Shown here: positions 12,068-23,011 of the stretch, one piece after another
How positions within the stretch are numbered: the stretch's first letter is position 1
How the letters are laid out: each line of letters opens with the position of its first letter
From: Streptomyces sp. TLI_105
GTDB lineage: Bacteria > Actinomycetota > Actinomycetes > Streptomycetales > Streptomycetaceae
DNA: 64,000 bases
Assembly (NCBI RefSeq): GCF_900105415.1
Contig: NZ_FNSM01000001.1
Location: 6,890,001 to 6,954,000, forward strand
Direction of reading: 5' to 3'
Notes under the pieces: model-generated
The model's database searches: none
Told to the model about the DNA's origin: nothing
Seen by the model: the letters and a program-made list of their open reading frames with translations, nothing else
Position numbers and translations under genes: made by a program

Positions 12068-12146
12068 GTGGTCCGAGGGCTTCCGCGAGGTGGGCGGTCC
12101 CAGGGCTTTCCTGGGCCAAGCGGTCCCAGGGCTTCCCTGGTCCGGG
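12068..12146 (+). repeat. Three 26-nt tandem repeats, each able to form a hairpin
   Basis: Units start at 12068, 12094 and 12120. The second and third are nearly identical (GCGGTCCCAGGGCTT core) and form CCAGGG/CCTGG-type stems; the first is diverged (GTCCGAGGGCTTCCG). They lie between the MerR stop and the dinB start and could act as a terminator or mRNA-stability element. Confidence 0.7.
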
Positions 12147-12245
12147 CGGTTCGAGGTCCGGGCGTGCCTCGTTCGTCGGGGTTCGCCCTGGGGCGCTGGG
12201 CGTTCCGCTGGGGCGTTGTCAGTGGCGTAGGGCAGCATCGGACGT

Positions 12246-13613
12246 GTGAGAGCCGCGCCCACGATCCTGCATCTCGACATGGATGCCTTCTTCGCCGCCG
12301 CCGAGCAGGCGTCGAAGCCCAGTCTGCGCGGAAAGCCCGTGATCGTCGGCGGTCTCGGCCCGCGGGGCGTGGTCGCCACCGCCTCCTACGAGGCGCGTCG
12401 CTTCGGGGTGCACTCGGCCATGCCGATGGGCCAGGCGCGGCGGCTCGCGCCGAACGCGGCCTATCTCGTGCCGCGCTTCGCCTTCTACCGCTCGATCAGC
12501 GAGCAGGTCATGGAGCTGCTCCGGCGGCTCTCCCCGCTCGTCGAGCCGCTCAGCCTCGACGAGGCCTTCGTCGACCTCGAGGCCGGCGGCGTCGCCGACG
12601 ACAGCGCGAGCGCCCGGGCGGCGGGGGAGCGGCTGAGGGTGGACATCCTCGCCACGACGGGGCTCACCGGGTCGGTGGGGCTCGCCGGGTCCAAGATGAT
12701 CGCGAAGATCGCCTCCGAGGAGGCCAAGCCGGACGGGCTCGTCCTCATCGAGCCCGGGACCGAGCGGGAGCTGCTCGGACCGCGGTCGGTGCGGATCCTG
12801 CCCGGGGTCGGGCCGGCCACCGGGGAGCATCTGCGGCGCGCCGGGATGACCAGCGTCTCCGATCTCGTGGAGGCGGGCGAGGACGAGCTCGTACGGCTCC
12901 TGGGGCGGGCGCACGGGACCTCCCTGCACCGGATGGCCCAGGGGTACGACGACCGGCGCGTGGTGGCCGAGCGGGACGCCAAGTCGGTGTCGGTCGAGGA
13001 CACCTTCGACGTGGACCTCCACGACCGGGTGCGGATCCGGCTGGAGGTGGAACGGCTCGCGGAGCGGTGCGTGGGGCGGCTGCGGGCGTCGGGGCACTCG
13101 GGGCGGACCATCGTCCTGAAGGTGCGGCGGTACGACTTCTCGACGCTCACCCGGTCCGAGACGCTGCGGGGGCCCACGGACGACCCGGCCGTCCTGCGGG
13201 AGGCGGCGGGGCGGCTCCTGGAGGCGGTGGACACGACGGGGGGCGTGCGACTCCTCGGGGTGGGGGTGAGCGGGCTCGCGGACTACACGCAGGAGGATCT
13301 GTTCGCCCAGGCGGTCGCCGACGCCGAGGCGGACGCCGGGCCGGAGCCGGAGGCGGGGGCCGTGGCCGAGGCGGAGGAGGTCGTCGAGGCCGGGGAGCAG
13401 GGCCCCGTGGAGAGGCACTGGGCGCCCGGGCACGACGTGCGGCACGCGGTGCACGGGGCCGGGTGGGTCCAGGGGAGCGGGGTCGGGCGGGTCACGGTGC
13501 GGTTCGAGGAGCCGTGGTCCGGGCCCGGGCGGGTGCGGACGTTCCCCGTGGACGACCCCGAGCTGGAGCCGTCGGAGCCGTTGCCGCTGGTGCGGGGGGC
13601 CACGGTGGCCTGA
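12246..13613 (+). CDS. dinB: DNA polymerase IV (Y-family translesion polymerase)
   Basis: 455 residues. Catalytic palm motifs are intact: LHLDMDAFFA (Asp11) and PLSLDEAFVDL (Asp105, Glu106). The helix-hairpin-helix ILPGVGPATGEHL and the little-finger domain follow. The last ~110 residues add an acidic low-complexity linker (EADAGPEPEAG) and a short domain (GWVQGSGVGRVTVRFEEP) seen in actinobacterial members. Predicted role: error-prone bypass of damaged template. The start is GTG at 12246 with only weak ribosome-site complementarity. No canonical beta-clamp peptide is visible at the extreme C-terminus. Confidence 0.93.
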   Translation: MRAAPTILHLDMDAFFAAAEQASKPSLRGKPVIVGGLGPRGVVATASYEARRFGVHSAMPMGQARRLAPNAAYLVPRFAFYRSISEQVMELLRRLSPLVEPLSLDEAFVDLEAGGVADDSASARAAGERLRVDILATTGLTGSVGLAGSKMIAKIASEEAKPDGLVLIEPGTERELLGPRSVRILPGVGPATGEHLRRAGMTSVSDLVEAGEDELVRLLGRAHGTSLHRMAQGYDDRRVVAERDAKSVSVEDTFDVDLHDRVRIRLEVERLAERCVGRLRASGHSGRTIVLKVRRYDFSTLTRSETLRGPTDDPAVLREAAGRLLEAVDTTGGVRLLGVGVSGLADYTQEDLFAQAVADAEADAGPEPEAGAVAEAEEVVEAGEQGPVERHWAPGHDVRHAVHGAGWVQGSGVGRVTVRFEEPWSGPGRVRTFPVDDPELEPSEPLPLVRGATVA

Positions 13614-13664
13614 CCCGCACCGGCGGGCGGTGCGGGTCTTCCCCGGTCGTCGGCTCGTGGGCCG

Positions 13665-14039
13665 TCAGGCGCCGTCCTGGCCCGCCAGGCGGCCGAAGTC
13701 CTTGTCCGGGACGTCGGGGGGCGGGGGCGGCAGGGCGAGGCTGTAGTGGCGGTAGAGCTGGAGTTCCTGTTCGGGGGAGAGGTGGCGGCCCACGCCGAAG
13801 TCGGGGGCGTCCTTGATGAGCGCCCGCTCGTACGGGATGTGGAGGCCGTCGTCGAGCAGGGCGCTCGGCTCCAGGGGAACGAAGGCGTCCCGGCTGAACA
13901 GCCCCGTGCGGACCGCGGCCCATTCGGGGATGCCGGTCGCGTCGTCCAGGTACACCTCGTCCACGGTTCCGATCTTGTGCCCGTTCCGGTCGAACGCCTT
14001 GCGGCCGATCAGGCTGCGCGGATCGATATCGGTCTGCAC
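13665..14039 (-). CDS. PRC-barrel domain protein
   Basis: 124 residues from a GTG at 14039 with GGAGGG just upstream. The first half is a PRC-barrel (LIGRKAFDRNGHKIGTVDEVYLDD, then PEWAAVRTGLFSRDAFVPL), the second a helical tail with a proline run. The longer frame back to 14288 is rejected because it would run through the glycine riboswitch. PRC-barrels occur in ribosome-maturation and stress proteins; no specific role can be given. It is divergent from gcvP and convergent with dinB. Confidence 0.82.
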   Translation of the reverse strand: MQTDIDPRSLIGRKAFDRNGHKIGTVDEVYLDDATGIPEWAAVRTGLFSRDAFVPLEPSALLDDGLHIPYERALIKDAPDFGVGRHLSPEQELQLYRHYSLALPPPPPDVPDKDFGRLAGQDGA

Positions 14040-14134
14040 GGTCCCTCCAACTGGTCGCAACTGCTCTACACCCCTACGAAAGTGCACATCTGGGATGTCG
14101 GCCACTTGAGCGATGGGAGCCGCAACCGCGCTGG

Positions 14135-14140
14135 TAGGCT
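14135..14140 (+). promoter_or_regulatory. Possible -10 box of the gcvP riboswitch transcript
   Basis: TAGGCT placed about 17 nt before the first riboswitch helix. A TTGAGC at 14106-14111 is 23 nt upstream, too far for a standard -35, so only the -10 is proposed. Confidence 0.35.
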
Positions 14141-14156
14141 GGTCGTGGCTGTCGAC

Positions 14157-14372
14157 CCCGTGCGGGAGAGTCCCCCGGAGAAACCTTCCGGTGGGCGCCG
14201 AAGGAGCAAATCCTCCCCGGAATCTCTCAGGCCCCTGTACCGCGCGGACGAGGTCACTCTGGAAAGCAGAGCGGATGTCCGACGGCATTCCGCTCTCACC
14301 GACGGTGAAAGCCGGCGTGCCGCGAGGCGTGCCGGTGAAACTCTCAGGTTGAGATGACAGAGGGGGAGGCCG
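14157..14372 (+). ncRNA. Tandem glycine riboswitch (two aptamers) controlling gcvP
   Basis: The first aptamer runs from GCGGGAGAG (near 14162) through GGCGCCGAAGGAGCAA and CCCCGGAATCTCTCAGGC. The second runs through CACCGACGGTGAAAGCC to AAACTCTCAGGT and ATGACAGAGGGGGAG near 14372. These are the hallmark blocks of the gcvT-type glycine RNA, present twice in series as is usual. It ends about 60 nt before the gcvP start, so glycine binding would switch on glycine-cleavage gene expression (known for the class; the mechanism here is inferred). Confidence 0.95.
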
Positions 14373-14431
14373 TCCGGGTACCCGCGCCGTGGTGCCCCTC
14401 GCAGGTCGTGACGACCAGGAGGCCTCCGTAC

Positions 14432-17317
<2,886 letters not shown>

Positions 17318-17323
17318 GCACGA

Positions 17324-17367
17324 GCCGAGGGCCGGTTCGGAGGATCTCCTCCGGGCCGGCCCTCGGC
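17324..17367 (+). terminator. Terminator after gcvP
   Basis: GCCGAGGGCCGG (17324-17335) pairs with CCGGCCCTCGGC (17356-17367). The loop region holds a second short stem (CGGAGG/CCTCCG). A pyrimidine-rich tail GTTCTCTTCCTCGT follows. It separates gcvP from the convergent gene at 17404. Confidence 0.8.
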
Positions 17368-17403
17368 GTTCTCTTCCTCGTACGGTGTCCTTCCGCGCCC
17401 TTC

Positions 17404-17610
17404 TCAGGCGGCGGTCGTCACCTGCCCCGCGGTCAGCGGCCGGTGCGGGGCGATGATCTGCCCGTCCGGCAGCAGTTCTCCGGTGTCCTCGAAGAGCAGG
17501 ACGCCGTTGCACAGCAGGCTCCAGCCCTGCTCCGGGTGGTGTGCCATCAGTCGGGCCGCCTCCCGGTCGGCGGAGTCGGCGGTGGGACAGGCAGGCTGAT
17601 GCTGGCACAT
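17404..17610 (-). CDS. Small Streptomyces protein of the DUF5999 type
   Basis: 68 residues beginning MCQHQPACPTADSADREAA with the recognisable core HPEQGWSLLCNGVLLFEDTGELLPDG. Proteins of this pattern are common in Streptomyces and have no known function. The ATG at 17610 is chosen because the family begins MCQHQ; in-frame ATGs at 17664 and 17769 would add an unrelated basic leader. The two early Cys residues and His could bind a metal (inference). Confidence 0.75.
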   Translation of the reverse strand: MCQHQPACPTADSADREAARLMAHHPEQGWSLLCNGVLLFEDTGELLPDGQIIAPHRPLTAGQVTTAA

Positions 17611-17942
17611 GGGTGGGTTCTTTCGCTGCGTCGTGGTGGATGTCCTGCGGCTCTGCGCGCTCATGGCCGCCCCCGTCGGTCGGTTCGGTTCCGGTCCCAG
17701 TCTTGCCCCACGGACGGTCTTCTGCAGGTATTTCGCGACAGCTCGTCCTCTCCTGGGAAGACGCATCACCCGCAGGGGCGGTTCAGGTCAACTGCACCGT
17801 CTCTTCGGGTGGTTCGGGGTGGCCCGAGCGGGCTAGTCCGTACGGGAGGGGCGTGCGGACGGCGCGTTCGGGCGCACGGATCGGACAGGAGTGCGCCCCG
17901 TGATCCGGCCGGGTCACGGGGCGGGGACGCGCGTGTGCCGGC
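17611..17942. other. Intergenic region with a hairpin
   Basis: 332 nt with no convincing gene. A 10-bp stem CGCCCCGTGA/TCACGGGGCG at 17894-17923 lies about 20 nt beyond the stop of the minus-strand gene 17943-18533 and probably terminates it. The rest is upstream sequence for the gene ending at 17404; I see no clear promoter match. Confidence 0.5.
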
Positions 17943-18533
17943 TCAGGCGGGCGCCGGCGACCCCAGGAGGGGCGGCGGCGCGAGGCGTGTGCTGATCACG
18001 GGCAGGAGATCGGACACCTGGTACGGGCGGTGGGCCGCGATCCCCGGGGGTGCGGGGGCCAGGGGCACCATCAGATCGGCGGCGGCCGGGGTGTCGTCGG
18101 CGCCGTCCGCCTCGAGGCCGGAGTGCAGCCAGAGGGTCAGCATGTAGAGCTCCGGTACGGAGAGCAGCCTCGGCCGGTACGTGACGGGCAGGGCCTCGGC
18201 CTGGAGCAGGGCCCGTTCCGTGGCGGAGACGTACGGGCCTTCGAAGAAGTGCGAGAAGGCCCAGCCGTCGGCGGTGAGCATGGTGTCCGCGGCGGCGATC
18301 GCCCGGTCCCCGCTCCGGATCAGGAAGCGCCAGCCGGCGAGCCGGATGCGGGGTGCGAGCCCCGGTGCTCCGGCGACGTCGAGGACGTGCACGGGCAGGG
18401 CGTGTTCGGGGCTCAGCGGTCCCTGTGCGGCCCGCAGCGCGGGAGTTCGCGGCTCGCGGACGGCGGTCGGTGAGCCGAGGGCCGCGAGGACACTGCGGAG
18501 GGCCGGCGCGGGGGCCGAGGAGGGTCGGAGCAT
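17943..18533 (-). CDS. Hypothetical protein, soluble, Streptomyces type
   Basis: 196 residues from ATG 18533, preceded by GTGAGAGG. Nothing in it matches a family I know. The middle and C-terminal part are compact and hydrophobic (GWRFLIRSGDRAIAAADTML, ERALLQAEALPVTYRPRLL, PELYMLTLWLHSG). There is no signal peptide or membrane helix. The N-terminus is Ala/Pro-rich and probably disordered. A longer start at 18680 is less likely because it lacks a ribosome site. Codon use is normal for the region, so I take it as real. Confidence 0.65.
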   Translation of the reverse strand: MLRPSSAPAPALRSVLAALGSPTAVREPRTPALRAAQGPLSPEHALPVHVLDVAGAPGLAPRIRLAGWRFLIRSGDRAIAAADTMLTADGWAFSHFFEGPYVSATERALLQAEALPVTYRPRLLSVPELYMLTLWLHSGLEADGADDTPAAADLMVPLAPAPPGIAAHRPYQVSDLLPVISTRLAPPPLLGSPAPA

Positions 18534-19013
18534 GGTGGGTCGCCTCTCACTCAGGAGACACGGTGATGCGTGGGCAGGTACGACGGCGCTGTCGGCGGCG
18601 GGGCCAGAGAAGGGCCATGGGGCCATGGCCGGGCGCCAACACTCTGCCTCGTCCGCGGAGTTTATACGACACGTGTTCACACAGTGTTTCCGCTAGACCT
18701 CGTGGATATTCCTGACAAGACGTCATCAGGCCGTAATCGCCGGGAGTTGAAGCGGAATCACGAGGACGATACCGCTCCCACCTGCGTATTCCTCGTGAAG
18801 GCGGACGGCCGAATTTCGACCCGGGGTCTCCGGTAAATACGACATTGGTATATGTCGCGTGTTCCTTGCCTTCGGGATGTGCCGGTGGGGTGCTCAGTCC
18901 AGCCTATCCTTCGACAGGCCGGTTCCGCAGGCGTTGTGGATCAGCGGGGTGGGCATCATCGTCCGTGACGCGCGGCCGTCGTGGCGGCTGCCCACTCGGG
19001 GAGGGACGCTTCG
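18534..19013. other. Divergent intergenic region, less GC-rich than its surroundings
   Basis: 480 nt between a minus-strand hypothetical gene and the GCS2 gene. It holds an 8-bp palindrome ACACGTGT at 18669-18676 and an inverted repeat CGACAT-N6-ATGTCG at 18840-18857, both operator-like. The stretch from about 18660 to 18860 is visibly more AT-rich than its neighbours. No small ORF with a ribosome site stands out. Confidence 0.5.
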
Positions 19014-20513
19014 ATGGGGGAGAAGGTCGTGGCCGACGGGTTCGGCCCGTCCGACCGGCAGCAGTACCGCAGAAAGCTCCAGCAGTGTCTCGCGGGGCTC
19101 GCGCGACTCCTCGCGGAGAAGAGGTTCGACCGGCCGCGCAATCTCATGGGCGTGGAGATCGAACTCAATCTCGCCGGCGCCGACGGGCTGCCCAGGATGC
19201 TCAACGGCCCGGTTCTCGAAAAGATCGCCAGCACCGATTTCCAGACCGAACTCGGAATGTTCAACCTCGAAGTGAACATCGCGCCCCACCAGCTCGACGG
19301 ACGCGTATTCGACCGGCTCGCGGAAGAGATCGGAACCGGCATCGGATACGCCGACCGCAAGGCGGCGGAACTCGACGCGGGCGTCGTCATGATCGGCATA
19401 CTGCCCACGCTCGCCCAGCACGACCTGGTCCCCGAGAACCTCTCGGACAACGACCGCTACACCCTTCTCAACGACCAGATCCTCGCCGCCCGCGGCGAGG
19501 ACTTCACCCTCGACATCCACGGCGTCGAACGCCTGCTGTGCACCTCGGAGTCGATCGTGCCCGAGGCGGCCTGCACCTCGGTGCAGCTGCACCTCCAGGT
19601 GACGCCCGCCCGCTTCGCCCCCGTGTGGAACGCCGCGCAGGCCGTGTCCGGCGTCCAGATCGCCCTCGGTGCCAACGCCCCCTTCGTCTTCGGCCGCGAG
19701 CTGTGGCGCGAGTCCCGGCCGCCGCTCTTCACCCAGGCCACCGACACCCGGCCGCCCGAGCTGCAGTCCCAGGGGGTACGGCCCCGCACCTGGTTCGGGG
19801 AGCGGTGGGTGGACTCGGTGTACGACCTCTTCGAGGAGAACGTCCGCTACTTCCCCGCCCTGCTGCCGCTCTGCGACGAGGAGGACCCGCTGCTCGTCCT
19901 CGACCGGGGCGGGGTGCCGCGCCTCCAGGAACTGGTCCTCCACAACGGCACCGTCTACCGCTGGAACAGGCCCGTGTACGGCTGGGTCGACGGGGTCGCG
20001 CACCTGCGCGTCGAGAACCGGGTGCTGCCGGCGGGCCCGACCGTCACCGACGTGATCGCGAACGCGGCCTTCTACTACGGGCTCGTCCGCTCGCTCGCCG
20101 ACGATCCCCGGCCGGTGTGGAAGCGCATGACCTTCCAGGACGCCGAGGCCAACTTCGACACCGCCTGCCGCCACGGCATCGAGGCGGAGCTGCGCTGGCC
20201 CCGCTCGGGACGCGCCGGCGGCATCGCGACCCTCCCGGCCGTACGGCTCGTCCTCGACGAACTGCTGCCGCTCGCCGCGGCGGGGCTCGACGCCTGGCAC
20301 ATCGAGCCGGCGGACCGGGACTTCTACCTCGGGGTGATCGAGCAGCGCTGTCTGCGGCGGGTCAACGGCGCCTCCTGGCAGGCCGACACCTTCCACCGGG
20401 CCCTGGAGTCGGGCCTCGACAGGGAGGCCGCCCTCGCGGCGACCACCCGGCGCTACCGGACGCTCATGCTCGCGGGCGAACCGGTGCACACCTGGCCGGT
20501 GGGGATCGACTGA
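19014..20513 (+). CDS. Glutamate-cysteine ligase family (GCS2) carboxylate-amine ligase
   Basis: 499 residues from ATG 19014, with GGGAGGGACG upstream. Recognisable GCS2 blocks include NLMGVEIELNLAG, TDFQTELGMFNLEVNIAP, TSVQLHLQV and LGANAPFVFG. The fold joins a carboxylate to an amine using ATP. Actinomycetes of this type use mycothiol rather than glutathione, so the substrate may not be Glu plus Cys. No second-step enzyme (GshB-like) lies nearby. The upstream region carries an operator-like inverted repeat at 18840-18857. The family assignment is firm and the substrate open. Confidence 0.82.
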   Translation: MGEKVVADGFGPSDRQQYRRKLQQCLAGLARLLAEKRFDRPRNLMGVEIELNLAGADGLPRMLNGPVLEKIASTDFQTELGMFNLEVNIAPHQLDGRVFDRLAEEIGTGIGYADRKAAELDAGVVMIGILPTLAQHDLVPENLSDNDRYTLLNDQILAARGEDFTLDIHGVERLLCTSESIVPEAACTSVQLHLQVTPARFAPVWNAAQAVSGVQIALGANAPFVFGRELWRESRPPLFTQATDTRPPELQSQGVRPRTWFGERWVDSVYDLFEENVRYFPALLPLCDEEDPLLVLDRGGVPRLQELVLHNGTVYRWNRPVYGWVDGVAHLRVENRVLPAGPTVTDVIANAAFYYGLVRSLADDPRPVWKRMTFQDAEANFDTACRHGIEAELRWPRSGRAGGIATLPAVRLVLDELLPLAAAGLDAWHIEPADRDFYLGVIEQRCLRRVNGASWQADTFHRALESGLDREAALAATTRRYRTLMLAGEPVHTWPVGID

Positions 20514-20615
20514 CCCCTTACCCGTCGGGAGCATGGGTGATCATGTCAAGGTGGTCCCGGACGGCCGGGACCACCGGAACGGCGTGTGCCCCCGCGACGG
20601 GAAGTGGAGACAGGT

Positions 20616-21425
20616 GTGGTGTCGGAGCAACGACTGAGGGACGCTTCCCCGCCCCCCGACGGCCTGCCGCGCCGCGTGCTGCGCTCCGAGACGCTCATCG
20701 TCCTCGCGCTCTCGCTCGGGGCGAGCGGGGTGTCCGCGCTCATCAGCTTCATCGGCTCGCTGACCAAGCCGGGGTCGCTGAAGGACCAGGCGGCGAAGCT
20801 CAACGGCTCGTACGCCCCCGGGCGGCCCTGGCTCGACCTGTCCTGGCAGCTCTTCGACATCGCCACGGCGCTCGTGCCGGTCGTGCTCGTCGCCCACCTG
20901 CTGATGCGGGAAGGGCCAGAGACACGGGGACTGCGGGCCATCGGCTTCGACCGGACCCGGCCGTGGTCCGACCTCGGGCGCGGGGCGCTGGTCGCGGCCG
21001 GGATCGGAAGCGCGGGCCTCGCCTTCTACCTGGCGGCGCGGTCGTCCGGGTTCAACCTGACGGTGGTGCCCGAGTCGCTGCCCGACGTGTGGTGGAAGTA
21101 CCCGGTGCTCATCCTCTCGGCGGTGCAGAACTCCGTCCTGGAGGAGGTCATCGTCGTCGGCTATCTGCTGCGCAGACTGGGCCAGTTGGGATGGACGTCG
21201 ATGGCCGCGCTGGTGGCGAGCTCGGTGCTGCGCGGCTCGTACCACCTCTACCAGGGGGTCGGCGGCTTCATCGGCAACGTGGTGATGGGCGTGGTCTTCG
21301 TGCTGCTGTACCGCCGCTGGGGGCGGGTCGGGCCGCTGGTCGTGGCGCATGCGCTGCTCGACATCGTGGCCTTCGTCGGGTACGGGCTGCTCGCCGGGAA
21401 GGTGGGCTGGCTGCCCACCGCGTGA
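20616..21425 (+). CDS. CPBP-family intramembrane protease-like protein
   Basis: About 269 residues with seven or so hydrophobic segments. CPBP (Abi/Rce1-like) motifs: EEVIVVGYLLRRLG for the glutamate pair, GSYHLYQG for the first His, and AHALLDIVAFVGY for the HxxxD motif. The first motif normally reads EExxxR; here the Arg position is Val. Adjacent GTGs at 20616 and 20619 follow GGAG; either could start. Rce1-like members cleave prenylated proteins and bacterial ones act in bacteriocin immunity or signalling; no partner is visible here. Confidence 0.82.
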   Translation: MVSEQRLRDASPPPDGLPRRVLRSETLIVLALSLGASGVSALISFIGSLTKPGSLKDQAAKLNGSYAPGRPWLDLSWQLFDIATALVPVVLVAHLLMREGPETRGLRAIGFDRTRPWSDLGRGALVAAGIGSAGLAFYLAARSSGFNLTVVPESLPDVWWKYPVLILSAVQNSVLEEVIVVGYLLRRLGQLGWTSMAALVASSVLRGSYHLYQGVGGFIGNVVMGVVFVLLYRRWGRVGPLVVAHALLDIVAFVGYGLLAGKVGWLPTA

Positions 21426-21437
21426 CCGGACGCGGAA

Positions 21438-21471
21438 GAGGGGGTGTGCGGCGATCGCCGCGCACCCCCTC
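21438..21471. terminator. Bidirectional terminator between convergent genes
   Basis: Nearly perfect hairpin: GAGGGGGTG (21438-21446) pairs with CACCCCCTC (21463-21471) around the self-complementary GCGGCGATCGCCGC, with one mismatch pair. It lies between the CPBP gene and the PhzF gene, which converge on it. Confidence 0.85.
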
Positions 21472-21478
21472 TCGTACG

Positions 21479-22288
21479 TCAGACCCGCAGGTCGCCCTCG
21501 ATGACCGTGACGGCGTGACCGTTCAGGAGGGTGCGCTCGCCGTTCAGACGGGTGCGGACGAGGCCCGTGCGGGCGCCGCCCTGGAAGCCGGTGAGCTCCT
21601 CGCGGCCGAACCTGGCCGACCAGTACGGCGCGAGCGCGGTGTGCGCGCTGCCCGTCACCGGGTCCTCGTCGATGCCGACGGCGGGGAAGAAGCCGCGCGA
21701 GACGAAGTCGTACCCCTCGTGCGGGCGTTCGGCGGCGGCGGTGGCGATGACACCGCGCGAGGACAGGTCCTTCAGGGCGGCGAAGTCCGGCGCGAGCGAG
21801 CGGACGGTGGCCTCGTCGCGCAGCTCGACGACGAGGTCGCCGATGTGGTCGGCCGTGTCGTGGACGGCGACGATCTCGGCGCCGAGCGCCTTCTCCAGGC
21901 CCTCGGGGACGGGGAGCGGGGTGAGGGAGGAGGTCGGGAAGTCCATCGTGATCGTGCCGTCGGCCTCGGCCGTGGTGATCAGGAGGCCGCAGCGGGCCGC
22001 GAAGCGGACGGTGCCGCTCGCGGTGCCGGTGGTGTGCAGGACGTGTGCCGTGGCCAGGGTGGCGTGGCCGCACATGTCGACCTCGGTGGTGGGGGTGAAC
22101 CAGCGCAGGGCCCAGTCCGCCTCGCCGCCGGCGGGCAGCGGGTGGGCGAAGGCCGTCTCGGAGAGGTTGACCTCGGCGGCGACCTTCTGGAGCCAGGCGT
22201 CGTCGGGGAAGGAGTCGAGGAGCAGGACTCCGGCCGGATTGCCGGAGAAGGGCCGGTCGGTGAAGGCGTCGACGATTCGGATGCGCAT
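21479..22288 (-). CDS. PhzF-family isomerase/epimerase-like protein
   Basis: 269 residues with the duplicated PhzF fold. The N-terminal motif DAFTDRPFSGNPAGV and the conserved Glu44 in NLSETAF are present, as is DMCGHATLA near residue 70. The family isomerises diaminopimelate- or dihydroanthranilate-like substrates; only phenazine clusters fix the substrate and none is here. A TACGGT box (complement of 22296-22301) is 7 nt before the ATG and no ribosome site is seen, so the mRNA is probably leaderless. Confidence 0.9.
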   Translation of the reverse strand: MRIRIVDAFTDRPFSGNPAGVLLLDSFPDDAWLQKVAAEVNLSETAFAHPLPAGGEADWALRWFTPTTEVDMCGHATLATAHVLHTTGTASGTVRFAARCGLLITTAEADGTITMDFPTSSLTPLPVPEGLEKALGAEIVAVHDTADHIGDLVVELRDEATVRSLAPDFAALKDLSSRGVIATAAAERPHEGYDFVSRGFFPAVGIDEDPVTGSAHTALAPYWSARFGREELTGFQGGARTGLVRTRLNGERTLLNGHAVTVIEGDLRV

Positions 22289-22360
22289 GGCCCCGACCGT
22301 ACCGGGGGCGGAAAACCGCGGACCAAGGCCAATCCCGGAGAACTGGACCGATCTTTCCCG

Positions 22361-22413
22361 CCGGGTGCCGGGTGCCGGGTGCCGGGTGCCGGGTGCCGGG
22401 TGCCGGGTGCCGG
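22361..22413. repeat. Seven tandem CCGGGTG heptads
   Basis: Seven perfect copies at 22361-22409 plus a partial CCGG. It lies in the gap between the end of a GNAT gene and the start of the PhzF gene, upstream of the latter. Simple repeats of this kind are prone to slippage. The 7-nt unit would shift frame if coding, but no gene crosses it. Confidence 0.95.
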
Positions 22414-22462
22414 CACCCGTTCCGCCCCGGCACTGCCCGCCCGGTGCGGGGCCCGTACGGGG

Positions 22463-23011
22463 TCACAGGGACGTCAGGACCATGAGGATCTCGTCGCGGT
22501 CGTCGTCGGCGGCCAGGCGCAGCGCTCCGGGCCAGCGGCCGATCTCCCGCCAGCCGAGCCTGCCGTAGAACTCCTCGAGCCCGACGCCGCCGCGTGCCGC
22601 GAGCCGCAGCTGCTCCAGGTCCATCTCCTCCCGGGCGATCGCGCGGGCGCGCCGCACGAGGCCCGCGCCGATGCCCCGCCCGCGCACGCCGAGGCGGGTC
22701 TGGACGTGGTGCAGGGTGCCCCAGTGCGCGACCAGCGGATGGGTGTCGCGGCGGAGGCACAGCCAGCCCGCGAGGGCGCCGTCCACCGTGGCGACGACGA
22801 GACGGCTGCTCGCCGGGTCGAGTCCCGTGACGATGCGGTCGACCGCGGCGGAGACCTCGGCCGGGTCGACCGGCGGGAAGGGGAACCCGGCCGCGCCGCC
22901 CGCGTCGCTCACCTCGATCCAACAGTCGACGAGGGCCGCGGCGAGCCCGTCGGGCAGCGACTCGGGGGTGGTGAACTGGGTGAAGAGCGGGGCGTCGTCC
23001 TTGGCGATCAT
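22463..23011 (-). CDS. GNAT-family N-acetyltransferase
   Basis: 182 residues from ATG 23011 (MIAKDDAPLFTQF). The acetyl-CoA pyrophosphate loop reads TRLGVRGRGIGAGLVRRA (the R/Q-x-x-G-x-G/A motif). The preceding strand carries LVVATVDGALAGWLCL and the C-terminal part ends FYGRLGWREIG. Substrate unknown. The ATG overlaps the stop of the upstream acetyltransferase (ATGA at 23008-23011), so the pair is coupled. Confidence 0.85.
   Translation of the reverse strand: MIAKDDAPLFTQFTTPESLPDGLAAALVDCWIEVSDAGGAAGFPFPPVDPAEVSAAVDRIVTGLDPASSRLVVATVDGALAGWLCLRRDTHPLVAHWGTLHHVQTRLGVRGRGIGAGLVRRARAIAREEMDLEQLRLAARGGVGLEEFYGRLGWREIGRWPGALRLAADDDRDEILMVLTSL

Noticed and set aside
13665..14288. 207-codon version of the PRC-barrel gene
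   Set aside because: It would be translated from the complement of the glycine riboswitch; the GTG at 14039 with GGAGGG fits the family start.
22361..22413. Possible CRISPR array
   Set aside because: The 7-nt units are contiguous without spacers; it is a microsatellite.
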